Assembly: GCA_038373865.1 (NCBI GenBank)
Contig: JAXGGA010001144.1
Coordinates: 103,428 to 167,427 of the forward strand
Origin: Uloborus plumipes
Taxonomy: Eukaryota; Arthropoda; Arachnida; Araneae; Uloboridae
Direction of reading: 5' to 3'
DNA: 64,000 nucleotides
The position numbers and the translations under genes are program-made. The first letter of the stretch is position 1. The number at the start of each line of letters is the position of its first letter. The notes beneath the pieces were generated by a model. That model did no database searches. It worked only from the letters and a program-made list of their open reading frames with translations, and was not told the DNA's origin. Shown here one piece after another: positions 13,131 to 25,363 of this stretch.

Positions 13131-13908
13131 CAGTGAAACTTCTCGAAAGTGACCACTTTTGGTTCAAACAAAGATCAGTCATTGAAGGGGGTTGAAACTT
13201 TATGCAGATTGTTTTAAATTAGTTAATGGTATTGTCAAACTAGTGTTTTAAGTGTAAATAAATAAAGGATTCAGTTTAATTGAATGAAACTTTAATAAAT
13301 ATTTTTTTGTTCATTAACAAAAATTGTACTTGAACGTTTGTTTTGTATTTTAAAATTTTCTAAATTAAATTTCATTTCCTAAAATTAATGTAAAATGGCT
13401 ATTATGTCAATCACACGATTTCTTTGTTTATTTCAACTGTTCCTAAAAATGCCAAATGGCTTAATAATGCTAGGAGAGGGAAGGAATGCAATCAAAAGTG
13501 GGATAACTGCTTTCTCAAAACAAAATCACTTGATCCTTTTGTCATCAATTGGATAATCCATTTTTTCCTGATAAGACACTAACCTAAATCTTATGTTCTT
13601 GTAAATCTTCTTGAGGAATTTAAGAAAAATGTTGAAATGGTAGTGTGAGGGTTTCTCAAAGGAATAAGTCTACATCATAACCCAATGCACTGCTTTCATG
13701 GTTGTATCCAGATTCGACTGTTAAGTAAAAGCAGTTTTGAAAATTATTTTTTAAGGAAAAAAATGTGATCGTATCGAGAAGGAGGACATCTGAAGTAGTA
13801 GCTTAATGTCAGGCAAGTTAACATTAAATTAATGGCCGGGGGGGGGGGGGTATTGTACTATCGAATTCTGGTCTTTTGATGAGGTGGTCGGTCGGAGAGG
13901 TTTCACTG
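13131..13908. mobile_element. pogo/Tigger-like element
   Basis: The left end, CAGTGAAACTTCTCG after a TA, and the right end (complement CAGTGAAACCTCTCC) form an inverted repeat of about 25 bp with mismatches. The right side lacks an immediately adjacent TA, so the boundary or target is decayed. It contains a run of 12 G at about 13840. No coding region. Confidence 0.55.
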
Positions 13909-16015
13909 GGTATTATTGAATTGCCAACGTAGTTTCATTTGTACTTATTTTATGTAAGTTGATGTTTTGTTTTAAGTTAGTAAACATACAAAATCTATTA
14001 CTTTTCAGCTGAATTTATCAATTTAAAAATTAGATAATTCGCTGTATACTTTACTTATTTAAGTTTTTGCTAACATTTATTTCAGTGTTTTAAGATTATT
14101 GTTATTCAGTACTTTACAAATGATACAGTGCCATCTTCTTACATGAAAAAATATTAATGTTTTTATTTATAAATTTCAAACATGTTCATTTAGCTTATAT
14201 TCTGCAGCTCTTTTCATATTAATAGGGAAAGTCCCTACATTTTTACACATCTGTTCATAACAGAATTATTATTTGTTTTGTGTTTGTATTTATTCAATTT
14301 AATGTTTTCCTTTATAACAAATTATTTAAGAATCTTAAAAAGGTGTAAATATATTTTCACGAGATCTGAAAAAGAAAATATAGGGTAGTTGTACAAAAAT
14401 TAAAAATGACTCAAAGCTTTCTAAAACAAGATGAAACAACTGAAAAATAAATGCAAAGAGTTCTTCTAACGCTTAAAACATTTTTTAGTTTTTAGTGTTT
14501 TATCATAAATTAGTTATCATGCTCAACTATTCTTTCTTTCGGGAACTTATTCTTAATAAAGTTTAATTATTTTGTAATGATAAGCTCTTGAATTATTCAA
14601 TTGTATTATTAAAATTATTATTTTATTGTTTGAAAAGAAATTGGAGTGATAAACATTAAATTAAAATTGGGGAATATTTCGTTATGTGTGTATAAATCTG
14701 ATTTCACCATCTTGTAGGATTCTTCTAATGAGAACAGAGTTTTTTTTTTTTTTGTTTCCTTGCAATTACTTTTAAATGAGGATGTATTTTTAAATAGTTT
14801 CTCGTAGGCTGCTTAATTTCATGTTTTTCCCTCCGATGATGAATATTGTAACATGTTCAAACTCAACTCCACTTAAACAGGAAAACATTAATTATTTTCA
14901 ATATGCGTCAATCTTCTCTAAAACCGTTTGATAATGTGTTTATTTTTAGCAAGTGTTTTGTTTTGTGTGTTGAAACAGTGTAAACACCCTGGAATTTAAC
15001 ATTACAATTATTACGCATACAGGTACAGGATGGCATTTTCTGGCTCTCATTGTGATATGCAAATCCTTGTATATGTATTGATGCAACAAATTTGTGTAAT
15101 GTTAGTTTGCAATTTTTGCATTTGTTCATAGATTCCTATATTTAGTTTAGCTTCAAGAATTTCAAGCATTTGTAAATATAACAATTTTATTTCATTTTCT
15201 TCATAAAAACTAAGCAATAAATGCAGACTTCATGGATGAATCTATATCATCAACAAATGCAAATGTCCATGTCTGATCAATATCATTTGTGTATCTGTGA
15301 AAGATTCACATGATTTGTGATATTATAAATATGTACATAGCCATACATATGAAAATACAGCTGTATAAAATGAGGTACATGCAAATATCCTATGAAACAT
15401 AGGAGACGAATTTGTACAGCACAGCTGAATTTGTGCAGTTGAGATTCACTCAAGTTTGAGCTTGGAAGAAGACTAATCTCCATGCTTGACATCTGTAAAT
15501 AACGTTAAAGTAAATAAATCTTTAAATTCTAAAATTTTGTTTCTTTCATTTGTATGAACATACTAAAGAAATGTATGTGGAAGTTTTGATTCTGATCTTT
15601 AAATTTTTATTTTGACCTAAGTTGGGACCAGAATTTGTTTCAGCTACCCACACTTAAATACTTGATTACTCAATAAAGCGTTTTAATCATTTAAATGAAA
15701 AAAATATTTGGATAACTAGCAACACAAAGAGACTATCAAACATATTGAATTATTACATTTTCTAATTATCTGCATAAGCAGAGTGGGTTGTATGCCCTAT
15801 TTTAATCTTAAATTTAGGAAAATTTATTCATTACATGCCATTAGTTCTCTTATGTTTCAATATCTCTGAACGTTACAAGTTGCAGAACATGAGTTAAGAT
15901 GTAAAGCGTCAAAAATTTGAGTTAGCACACATAAAGGAGCAAAAAGGGAGAACCCTGAATTTTAAACCAATGACGCACTTCTGGGACATTCGTGAATACT
16001 CCGTGTCCCCTCTAC
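13909..16015. other. AT-rich intergenic sequence
   Basis: Only short chance open frames and scattered AATAAA hexamers (for example 14556, 15671) were seen. It could be intergenic or a long 3' UTR. No delimited element was recognised. Confidence 0.5.
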
Positions 16016-16018
16016 TAA

Positions 16019-18341
16019 GGGCGCTTTCCCACTTACCGACACGACAGCAATAAATCGTACACGATTGTCGTCATCCGACGTTGGAGCACGCAAAATGCAT
16101 TAAAATATGCTATGCGCTTTTCCATCTCCCGATTCCAGGACGATTGTGTCGTCTCTGACCGAACGCAGTCGTATGTCGTCCCATTCGTGTCGGATGGCAG
16201 CCGTCTCGCCATTAAAATCGGGACGACAATCATTCATTTGTTTACTTTCTTCGAAGAAGCAACACATAGCAATGGCATTTAAATTTAACATCGCTGCATT
16301 AATAAAATATAAGCTTAAATATGCAGACGATAAATAAAGAATGTATTGTATAGCAATAATACACTAGGTGGCCAAAAGTATCCGGACACTTTCAAAAATT
16401 CACATTTTTACATATAGCTCGAGAAATAAGTGATCAATTGCTCTTTAACTTTAGTCATACAAAATATAGGCTTCACCGAACATTTCCAAGTTGAAATTAA
16501 ATCACCCTTGCATTTGGGGGACGACAAGAAGGGGGTTGAAAGAAAAACCGCTTTTTGACCATAACTCTTCGAAAATAGCTCGGAATAAGCTATCAATTTC
16601 AGTAATTAATTAGCATACTATGTATAATTACTGTACAAATTTTTATGAACGTACCACTCTTACTTCTGAAGATATGAAACAGTTTTGAAAAAACGGCAAT
16701 TTTATTTGAAGGGTTTTTGCTCATAACACGCAGAGTTTTTGATCAAATCTTATCACAACTTCAGGAAAGATGACAAAATACAAGAGAAAGAACATACTAA
16801 AACGGTAAATAAAAATATTAAAAATTCGATGAGATATGAACGTTACAAGGAAATAATTTTTCACGGCGCATGCGCGAACGACAGAAATTTATAACTACAA
16901 AAATATTGTAGCCTGATTTATACTGCATCTTATAAAAAAAGTTCCAGTTGAATATCATGAAAAATGAAAAAGATATCAGCGATCTAGTGAGCTGTATTTC
17001 ATTCATTCGCAGGCAAAACATAAATCGCAAGGGGTTGTCCACAAATAGTGTGATGACAATCGATCATTTTTTTTCAATGTTAAATTGTATACAGTTTGAA
17101 AATTTATATTCGGCATTGTAGTCACATTTCGTTTATTCGGCCAAAAAGACCTTATACGTAGGTGGCCAAAAGTATCCGGACACCCTCTGAAACGTTGGTT
17201 TTGAACGACGACGCAATAACCTTCAATTTAAAAATAGCTCTTTGTGGACAGACCCACACTATTTAGATATTGTAGGCGAATGAATGAAATACAGCTCACT
17301 AGATCGCTGATATCTTTTTCATTTTTCATGATATTCAACTGAAACTTTTTTTATAAGATGCAGTATAAATCAGGCTACAATATTTTTGTAGTTATAAATT
17401 TCTGTCGTTCGCGCATGCGCCGTGAAAAATTATTTCCTTTTAACGTTCATATCTCATCGAATTTTTAATATTTTTATTTACCGTTTTAGTATGTTCTTTC
17501 TCTTGTATTTTGTCATCTTTCCTGAAGTTGTGATAAGGTTTGATCAAAAATTCTGCGTGTTATGAGCAAAAACCCTTCAAATAAAATTGCCGTTTTTTCA
17601 AAACTGTTTCATATCTTCAGAAGTAAGAGTGGTACGTTCATAAAAATTTGTACAGTAATTATACATAGTATGCTAATTAAATACTGAAATTGATAGCTTA
17701 TTCCGAGCTATTTTCGAAGAGTTATGGTAAAAAAGCGGTTTTTCTTTCAACCCCCTTCTTGTCGTCCCCAAATGCAAGGGTAATTTAATTTCTACTTCGA
17801 AATGTTCGGTGAAGCCTATATTTTGTATGACTAAAGTTAAAGAACAATTGATCACTTATTTCTCGAGCTATATGTAAAAATGTAAATTTTTGAAAGTGTC
17901 CGGATACTTTTGGCCACCTAGTGTATAATTTTATTCATTTTAGTTAATATTTTGTTTCACTTCTGTTGCTCAGACGATCTTTATTGCTGCAGAAAAGCTG
18001 ATTTTGATTCTGATGTATGCGTTTCGTTCTTAGTAAACAAGGTGGGAATGAAATAAATTTGTGAGTATCGTCCATCCAATATCTTCTATTAATCTGTTTC
18101 CTCTTTTTGCGGATTTAAAGTAAATCTAACAGCCGTAGTCTGTTAAATTGAGCAGTTGTAATAATATACATGCGAGTACACCGGTGCTTCAAAATGAAAT
18201 GTGGTGGAAAATAACCGTTTTGGAGAAACGATATCGGTTGAGTGGAAAAACAGTGCTGTAGACGACACGACACGGTACTTATCGTTGCAGTATTTCCGTC
18301 CGACTTTCGTCGTTGTCGTGTCGTCAAGTGGAAAAGCGCCC
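16019..18341. mobile_element. PIF/Harbinger-type MITE carrying a nested element
   Basis: The termini GGGCGCTTTCCCACTT and (complement) GGGCGCTTTTCCACTT are flanked by the 3-bp duplication TAA (16016-16018 and 18342-18344), the TWA target typical of PIF/Harbinger. Sub-terminal CGACACGAC motifs also pair in inverted order. Removing the Tc1-type insert at 16362-17923 leaves a non-autonomous element of about 760 bp. Short open frames in it are on both strands and look non-coding. Confidence 0.85.
16362..17923. mobile_element. Tc1/mariner-type foldback element with internal third terminus
   Basis: The ends CACTAGGTGGCCAAAAGTA are inverted and flanked by TA (16360-16361, 17924-17925). The arms are very long: 16362 to about 17042 is the inverse of about 17240-17923, close to identical. 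The spacer contains another TA-preceded copy of the left terminus at 17157 in the same orientation as the left end. So 17157-17923 is itself a complete 767-bp TA-flanked unit. No transposase is encoded; it is nested within the Harbinger-type MITE. Confidence 0.85.
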
Positions 18342-18654
18342 TAAGGGTACCCAGGACTTGTCAACAAATACACGCAGCACACTTTACATTAATCTTTAAA
18401 AATATCTTTTTAATTAAGAGTTTAGCTCAATGAAAGGATAGAATTTTCAAACGCTTCTGAAGGACCCATGCACCTTTTTTTGCCAAAAAGTTGACAGCTT
18501 TGTTCCCAAGGACCCACAATGAACAGAGTTGCTTAGTCTCTGCACTCTTGCACGTGAATATGTCTATTTGCAAGAAACTGAGGAGCAGACAGGGAGTCTG
18601 ACAAAAAAACAGCTTTTTGGAAAAATGACGACTAATGAATTATTGTACTGACGT

Positions 18655-18886
18655 CGTCGGCACCATGCTAAAATTACAAATGTGAAAATTGGTACTTTTC
18701 AGGAGAGCCAAAACACTGAATAATTTGTTCCTACCTGACGTGTTTGGTTATTTTCAATTTTTAAACTTTTATAGATATCTTTAAGTGTAAAACTATTGTT
18801 CGAAGGTATCATTTTAATTTTAATTATTTGTAAAATTCGAACTTGAAAAACGCGATTTTTCACATTCGTTATGGTGCCGATGATGT
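18655..18886. repeat. short inverted repeat, possible MITE
   Basis: GTCGGCACCAT and AATGTGAAAA blocks at about 18655-18695 recur in inverse orientation at about 18860-18886, giving an element-like unit of about 230 bp. No target duplication was found, so element status is unproven. Confidence 0.3.
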
Positions 18887-19372
18887 GTATAGCTTCCATT
18901 TTGCCATCATAGTGTGTGGAATAAGCACCAATAAATGTCTGAAATGAGAAAAGATCACAAAACGCACCAGTACCCTCTGAATTTTCGTGATTAAACATGC
19001 ATCAGTTCATATAAACATGTAACCAAAATTTAGAAAGTAATGTGTAACACACACAAAATGTAAGTTCAAGTTTGAATTTAGGTTCTGTGCTTTAAAGTGA
19101 AATAATTGTTCTTCAATTCCTTGGTGAAGTGCCTGATAGATTAAGCCACAATGTTTCAAATTTGTTTGAAGTAAACTTCCTGTTGTCCCCACTTCCTCCT
19201 CAGATTTATTGACTCACGTTCGTCAAAACTGAATCCCACTTGGAAAATCTTAACATGAATTGTCAGTGGCAGTTCTGATTGTGCAGTCTGTAATTTGACA
19301 TAGAGTTGAGACCCCTTAAACATTTTCATTAATATTGTTTCAAACCACTTACTAAAAGCTATTAGTTGTCAT

Positions 19373-19672
19373 CTAATGGAATACGTGACGAGAATCGTGA
19401 GGCAAGAAGTAATACAAGGGTTCACTTCCATGGTATCCATGGTCCAGCAGCTCATAGCCATGGATGCTCTCTAGCGGATGGTGGCCTAAAATACTGTGAC
19501 TATGCAATAGAGGCAGTGGCAAAATTGGTTTCTCTGGATAGAACCTGTAGTCATAGCTCGTGCTATGCCCTGTGTAGTGTCCATATTTGTCAACATGTAA
19601 GACAACACCGCTGTGACCCAAGATGCTTGCTGACGCTGCACATATTGAAAGAAGAATTGCAAGGCCGACAAT
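19373..19672 (-). CDS. terminal exon of a small secreted His/Tyr-rich peptide
   Basis: On the minus strand a good acceptor (TTTACTTTCAG, ending at 19673) opens a phase-0 exon of 99 codons ending in TAG at 19373-19375. It begins with a signal-peptide hydrophobic core (VGLAILLSICAASASILG) with small residues at a plausible cleavage point. After that come about 80 residues rich in His, Tyr, Pro and Gly (for example YGHYTGHSTSYDY, LLHSHSILGHHP). A first exon supplying Met plus a few residues, then an intron, is the usual layout of arthropod cuticular and similar secreted peptides. That exon was not identified; the Helitron at 19818 may lie in the intron. No specific family is recognised. A plus-strand open frame of 108 codons over the same place looks like a shadow. 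Confidence 0.6.
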   Translation of the reverse strand: MVGLAILLSICAASASILGHSGVVLHVDKYGHYTGHSTSYDYRFYPEKPILPLPLLHSHSILGHHPLESIHGYELLDHGYHGSEPLYYFLPHDSRHVFH

Positions 19673-21404
19673 CTGAAAGTAAATGTATTTAGCGTTAGAA
19701 ATGTTTAATAAATACCATATTGACCTACTCCCAGTTCTAAGTTTAGGGGAATGTCATTCCTTTGAAACATAGGGTGTGTAATTGAACGAATAATGTAAAT
19801 TTAAGGTAAAAGTAATATCTATATATATAAAGATGACGGTGTTCGTTTGTCTGTATGTTTGTAACCGCTGGCCAGAAGCCCCCGCAGCACCCACAGACCT
19901 GAAACTTGGCTCAAAAATTCGAACGTACCCCGCCCTCGTGCACCTCGAAGCCCAAATTTTTAATTTCGAATTAGTTATTTTTAAATTAATTAATTAGTCT
20001 CATTTTTGGTGTATCCGCCATAATTGAGGGGGGAAAACCTCGCCCCACCCCAAAACATTATATATCGTTGGAAAGGGTTTTTTTTTTCTGAAAAAGAAAA
20101 GTTTTAGCACGTTTCTGTCCGTTAATTAGGACAGGAGATATTAATTAATCAAATTTAGTCAATTTTCAAGGCCCCTAGACTCTACGCCCAAGAACTGAAA
20201 CACATAGAGCCCATTTTTCCTGATCAGCTGCTCTTTTGTCCCTGAAGTTACGTTTGTGGGTTTAAATTTTGCGTATAGATTTAGAGACCTTGAAAATTTA
20301 TTCAATTTGATTAATTAATATCTCCTGTTACTTACTTAACTTTCTGTCTCTTATATTTATTTGGCGAATTGATTTAAACTTTAACATGACTTTAAGTGGA
20401 ATTTAAAAGGTTGTGGAGCGCATTTGAACTAAAGGATATAATAATTTTTCTTCAGAGGAGGTTCCCGGCCAGTGAAATCTTGATTATTTGAGGGTCACTG
20501 TTAGATTGTAATCACTTCAAAGAGATGGTACGAAAGACATTATATTTCTTTCCTTTTAATGTTCACATTAAAATCATGGAAGAATGGCTGTGGCTGATCT
20601 ACCTGATACAATCGGTTCCCTATGTTAATAAATTTAGATTTGGCGACCAATTTTACATTGAAATTACGGTTAAATCGGTGAATTATCACGGGACGCGGGA
20701 GCGTCCCGCCCCGCCAAGAAAACCAAATACAAGCCGCCAAGAAATTTCCGTCGCCAATAAAAATGTAAAAGAGCGACTAGGACTGTTTACGCGAGTAACC
20801 AAACCGGGGTTTTCACCCCTCTGTATCTCAGCCCCATAAAGATCCTTAGAGTTCATTTTTGGTATACTCAATCTCCAGCGGCCCCTGACGGCACATACTA
20901 AAGCAAAACATCCAGGACCCTCAGGGGAGGGGTGATATATGTTATAAAATCGCTATTTTTCGCACTTTTTAAAAATTGTTTGACAGGGGTCCAGACTAAA
21001 CGGTAACTCGGATTGAGCTCTGCTTTTGCACCCACATTTATTTTGTCCCAAAGCTCGGCATAGGGGGTTTTTCGACCCCCCCACCCCCTCCCCCTCGCTT
21101 TTATTTTCCGTATCTTTTCTCCCCGGGGGTCTTTAGTGTTGATTTTTGGTATGAATATTCTCGATGAGACATTGAGGACATTTTCCCAAAATTTACCCCC
21201 GGGGTCATCGCACCCCGGAGTTATTAATGCTTAAAATTGGTCCGATTTCTATCTACCAGCTCTGTTCAACATCTGAGCGTTTATGTTTTCATTGTTGGGC
21301 CACGAGGAAAGAAAACTCAATGATTTATAATTTTATCTGTTGCCAGTTTCTATTTGTTAACAAATAAAATATTTGTAATTGATTTTATTGCATAGGGCTT
21401 TTAA

Positions 21405-21689
21405 CCTTCCGGAAAGCGCGCGACATACCGATACACGAGAGCGCGCGCTGGGTCAGAGTGACCCATATTACATTTTAAGAGCATTTTAACAATATTTAAT
21501 GAATAATTCAGTAGTAAATCATGATTTTGACAAATATTAATCAAGGATCTCAAAAGTATATCCAAGTTCAAGGGGTCGACTTTGAATGCAGCTACAGTGG
21601 ACCTGATCCATTTCTTTCAAATAGAAGTAGAGCAGCGAGTGTTTATCCTTGCGCCTGGGTCGAAAAGACCCAGCGCGAACGCTCGAATG
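21405..21689. mobile_element. piggyBac-like MITE nested in the Helitron
   Basis: TTAA lies on both sides (21401-21404, 21690-21693). The ends CCTTCCGGAAAGCGCGC and (complement) CATTCGAGCGTTCGCGC are similar and inverted. Inside each end is a GGGTC...GACCC inverted pair, GCGCTGGGTC followed by its complement, as in other piggyBac MITEs. Length is 285 bp, non-coding. Confidence 0.7.
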
Positions 21690-22012
21690 TTAAATGGGAT
21701 CTTCAATTTAGTTCATTTTAATATGAGATCGGCAGTAAGGGTTGGGGTTTTTTTTTTAACTTTTAATTTAATCGTAGTATTGTTAGCAACTAGCTTTGTT
21801 TTGCGTCGGTTCGGGTGGTACATTGTGATTGATTTCAAATTTATCCCAGACTGAAGAAGATCCTTGAACTTTTGCACCAAATGCATGCCGCCAAGAAAAC
21901 CACAGATGTCGGACCGCCAAGAAAAATGTTGAAGGGAAAAAAACACATGCAAAGTAAATTTTGAAGAGAAAAAAAAACAGGCAAAGAAATAATATTAATG
22001 CAAAAACATGTG

Positions 22013-22390
22013 ATATCTCCCCAAAAACAACAGTGTTGTAAAAAAATCCCCCGCCAAGAAAACCTTAAATACTCAGCCTTAAAAAGTTATGATATCGAGT
22101 TTTCCCGCCAAGTTTGTGCCAAACTACAACTAACCTGTATGTATAATTCTTTTAAATTGTTTTCAGTCCTGCCAGGCGGGAAGTTTTTACTCATTAAGCA
22201 ACCACCTCACAAGACAAAGCTTCCCGCCTGGCAAAACTGAAAACAATTTAAAAGAACTATACATACAGGTTAGTTGTAGTTTGGCACAAACTTGGCGGGA
22301 AAACTCGATATCATAACTTTTTAAGGCTGAGTATTTAAGGTTTTCTTGGCGGGGGATTTTTTTACAACACTGTTGTTTTTGGGGAGATAT
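22013..22390. repeat. 378-bp near-perfect palindrome inside the Helitron
   Basis: Arms 22013-22183 and 22220-22390 are inverse copies (171 bp each, nearly identical) around a 36-nt loop. The arms contain CCCGCCAAG motifs shared with the rest of the Helitron, so one arm appears to be an inverted duplicate of Helitron sequence rather than a separate element. Confidence 0.9.
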
Positions 22391-22742
22391 TAAATTTCAA
22401 GGGCAATATTGCTGTGGTCATTGAGAGTTTTCGAAAATCTTGGCTCTACAGTTGTGTCAAAAGTTCCATTGAAACGTAAAAATTTCGCTAAAAATAAATA
22501 AGTTCGTCACACACACACGAAAAGAAGAAAAAAGTCTTTAAAACTAAAATAATCCTCGCATTGAACACTACAAACTGAAATGGCATTAAAAGTGTCATCA
22601 ATATATTTTAAAAGGTCGTGGTGCACATTTGAATTAAAGAATATAATAATTTTACTTAAGAGGGTGGAGTGAATTTAAATTTATTCAGTTGACTTTCTTT
22701 ACATTTTTTGCACGGGCATCGCCGTGCGGGTACTGCTAGTAT

Positions 22743-22773
22743 ATAAATAAAAATATATATATATATATATATA
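22743..22773. repeat. (TA)n microsatellite
   Basis: AT dinucleotide run directly after the Helitron 3' end. Confidence 0.8.
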
Positions 22774-24716
22774 TTTATTTTTTTAAATCTGAAAACCTAA
22801 ACACTATTTGTACATGTGAAAAAAACAGGTGATAATGTAAAATACTAAAGAATATATTTAATTGGCCATGTCGCACGCAGTTGATCACGTGAGCGCTATC
22901 CAAAGGAAATAGATCGAAAAAGTCAAAGCTCGCAAAGTGAAATCATCGATTTCTCCATCTATTTTTGATTGCTCAAAAACGGGATTGCAGGCGGACACTT
23001 GTGGATCCGCGCGGAGTGTTGCCTTTTGATTAGGTCCGACATTTCGAACTTTTCCATGGGGGGGGGGGGCAATTGACCCCCTAAATGACAGGCCTAAATT
23101 TGATATGTAATTAATTTTTGTAAGAAAAAGAAGAATTCAAAGAAAGTTGCTTCTTTAGTTTATTTATACGCTTAGAAATTCCAATCAAGGTTAAAACACC
23201 ACTCACAATTAATTTGCCTTCTTAAGAAAGAAAGAAAAAAGGAAAGTTTGTTGGAGGCGGAAAACAAGAGGCTGCATTTCGGCTATGCTAATCAAACTTA
23301 TAAGCTATTTCCTGAAAAAAAATGGTTCTTCATCACTTTGGATTACTAAGGTGGAATGCTAGAATTTTTTTAAGCATGAAAGATTTTACATTGTGATAGT
23401 TGAATCGTTACGTTATGCGAAGAAACAATGCACGCGTTTTATGACTTCTTAAGAACACCTGAAATAGAACCGTTCAAAATTCAAGCCTCGTCTCTTTAAC
23501 ATCGACTTTCCGAAGTACTGACGAAAGGTGAGGGTGATGAAAGGTTAGGCCGCATTTGAATTCAAAAGCTGAAATAAAAACTATGCTCATGAAATAATTA
23601 TTTCCTTTAAAAGAATTCGCCGCGCATTAGATATTACGAAGCAATATTTCAGCTAATTGATGTACTTTTTTATATTAAAAAACATTGGACTAAACTCGTG
23701 TTAATCAACACTAATAACACTCGGATGTCTGTTGAATTTTATTGTATAAGTTCATAGTTCTAAATTGGTTTTTAAACACTTTTTCTATATTCAAACGTTT
23801 AACGTGTCGATTATAAGAACACTCCGTCAGTGACCCAAAAGTCAAGTTTTGGTTCAAATAACCATTCATATTGTTATAAAAATATTTTTCATATGTGAAA
23901 AGCATCATTTATGGACAATTTCTTCAAGCTTTTTGAGAAGCGGAAGCAGTCAATGCAGTAAATTTAAATAAGGAATAATTAGGTCAAAAGTATTTGAATT
24001 AAGACAGATTATTTAAAACTAACTTGCCATTGATTTGAAACAACGGAAAACAAGAAACTTCTGATTTCATCGATTTGAGAATAAAGATATTTTTTGTCCC
24101 AAAACAGGAAAACATTCTTATTTCACTCAGTTGAAATCAAAAATTTTTATTCATTTCAAACTGTTTGTTCTCACGTAGATATAAGAGAGAAAAAAAAACC
24201 TTTTAGAATTGAAATATTTCAGCTGCATTCAATTTGAATTTTAACTTTCTTTGGTTGACTGCAGCTGATAATGGCACCCCTTCCGTTTGTGTTAGCTCAA
24301 TTATAGAGCCTGTCAACTTGCGGTGGAGCCTCCAGGGCAAGTTGAATTCTTATCAAACGACATAATCATGTACAAAATTAGATTGGAGTGAAGAAAACTC
24401 TCACATTTAATGGAAATGGAATCAAGTCGACATTAAATTTCCATTATCGGGAAGAGGAAAATATCACCCACACAGCAAGCGAAGATTTGGTTGAATGTCA
24501 CTTTTCAAGCTTAACATTTTTCTTTTCCCAGGATTTCGAATTGTGTTCTTGAATTAAAATGCTGATAACATCAAAATGACATTAAGAAAACTGTTTATAA
24601 TCTTGTTGGAAAGGTGTTTCAGAAAATTAAGTTAAAAACCTTCATTCTTTCTTGAAATATTGTTCAACAAAAGCATGAATATTTAGAGTAAAAACGTTTA
24701 TTATTTTATTTATTTC
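22774..24716. other. non-coding stretch with a G-rich MITE remnant
   Basis: At about 23040-23094 a G run, CAATTGACCCCC and AAATGACAGGCCT match the internal and right parts of the G-rich hAT MITE family found complete at 47713, with the middle deleted. Nothing else was recognised. Confidence 0.45.
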
Positions 24717-25221
24717 CAGTAAAACCTCTCTAAGCGGTCGCTACGTTCCGTAATATTTTGGCCGCGTTGCAATTGCGTGATAATTTCTATAATACTTAAT
24801 ATGAACAAATCTAACACATATTTTTTACTTAAAATGAAATTCGATACGTTTTAAAGGGAAAATGGTATTTTATTTCATGTTTTATTACAGAACTTTCCAT
24901 TGAGTTGCTTGAGATTTATAGAAACATCCTTTCGAGTTTGTTGCGATTCAAATCACTGACCAACAAATGAACAAACGTAAATGAAGTTTTTATTCCAAAA
25001 TTATCACAATAGATCTTGAGCCGAAAGGCTGAAGATTAGAAACAGTAAGCGAACTCTCTTTTTCTGAAAAATTGAATTAATGAAGCCACTTGGTGGCCGT
25101 TCAGAGGGGTTGGGTAGCCGCTGATAGGGGGAATTTTAACATAACGTCAATGGAGCTAAAAATCCGTGCCACGAAAAATTGGCCGTAAAGAGGGGTGGCT
25201 GCTCAGTAGAGCTGACTACTG
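24717..25221. mobile_element. Tigger/pogo-like element, decayed
   Basis: The left end CAGTAAAACCTCTCTAAGCG and right end (complement CAGTAGTCAGCTCTACTGAG) are loosely inverted. TA follows the right end. Sub-terminal GGTCGC / GCGACC-type and AGAGGGGT motifs recur near both ends, as in Tigger relatives. Its left TA is missing. Confidence 0.5.
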
Positions 25222-25363
25222 TATTTATTTTTGTCTTAGAATCTTGTTAGAAAAGATCACAAGAACAAATGAATGTTAGATCGTTTCAAGGCTAGAAAAT
25301 ACGGTGCGGTTTTCCATATTAATGTTACTTATAAATAAAATGAACAATATGCATGCTGTTCAG

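Larger units (their letters stand above)
19818..22739 (+). mobile_element. non-autonomous Helitron, complete
   Basis: The 5' end TCTATATATATAAAG follows an A. The 3' end has a perfect 6-bp-stem hairpin (GCACGG / CCGTGC, 22710-22727), then GGGTACTG and CTAG, followed by T. This is the Helitron hallmark: A|TC start, hairpin, CTAG|T end, no target duplication. No Rep/helicase is present. The interior repeats the motif CCGCCAAGAAAA several times (about 20707, 20733, 21888, 21915, 22049) and holds a piggyBac-like insert and a long palindrome. Many sub-terminal stretches are G- or C-rich. Confidence 0.85.

Noticed and set aside
16107..16337. 76-codon frame at the left end of the Harbinger-type MITE, with overlapping frames on the minus strand
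   Set aside because: Three frames overlap in the same GC-richer terminal sequence; the element is a MITE and the peptide has no transposase features.
18699..18998. 99-codon minus-strand frame after a TTTCAG acceptor (TFIGAYSTHYDGKMEAIHII)
   Set aside because: It overlaps the inverted-repeat unit at 18655-18886 and has no donor or partner exon; kept only as a note.
19366..19692. 108-codon plus-strand frame opposite the secreted-peptide exon
   Set aside because: The minus strand has the acceptor, signal peptide and stop in one frame; the plus frame is Cys/His/Ser-rich complement and looks like a shadow.
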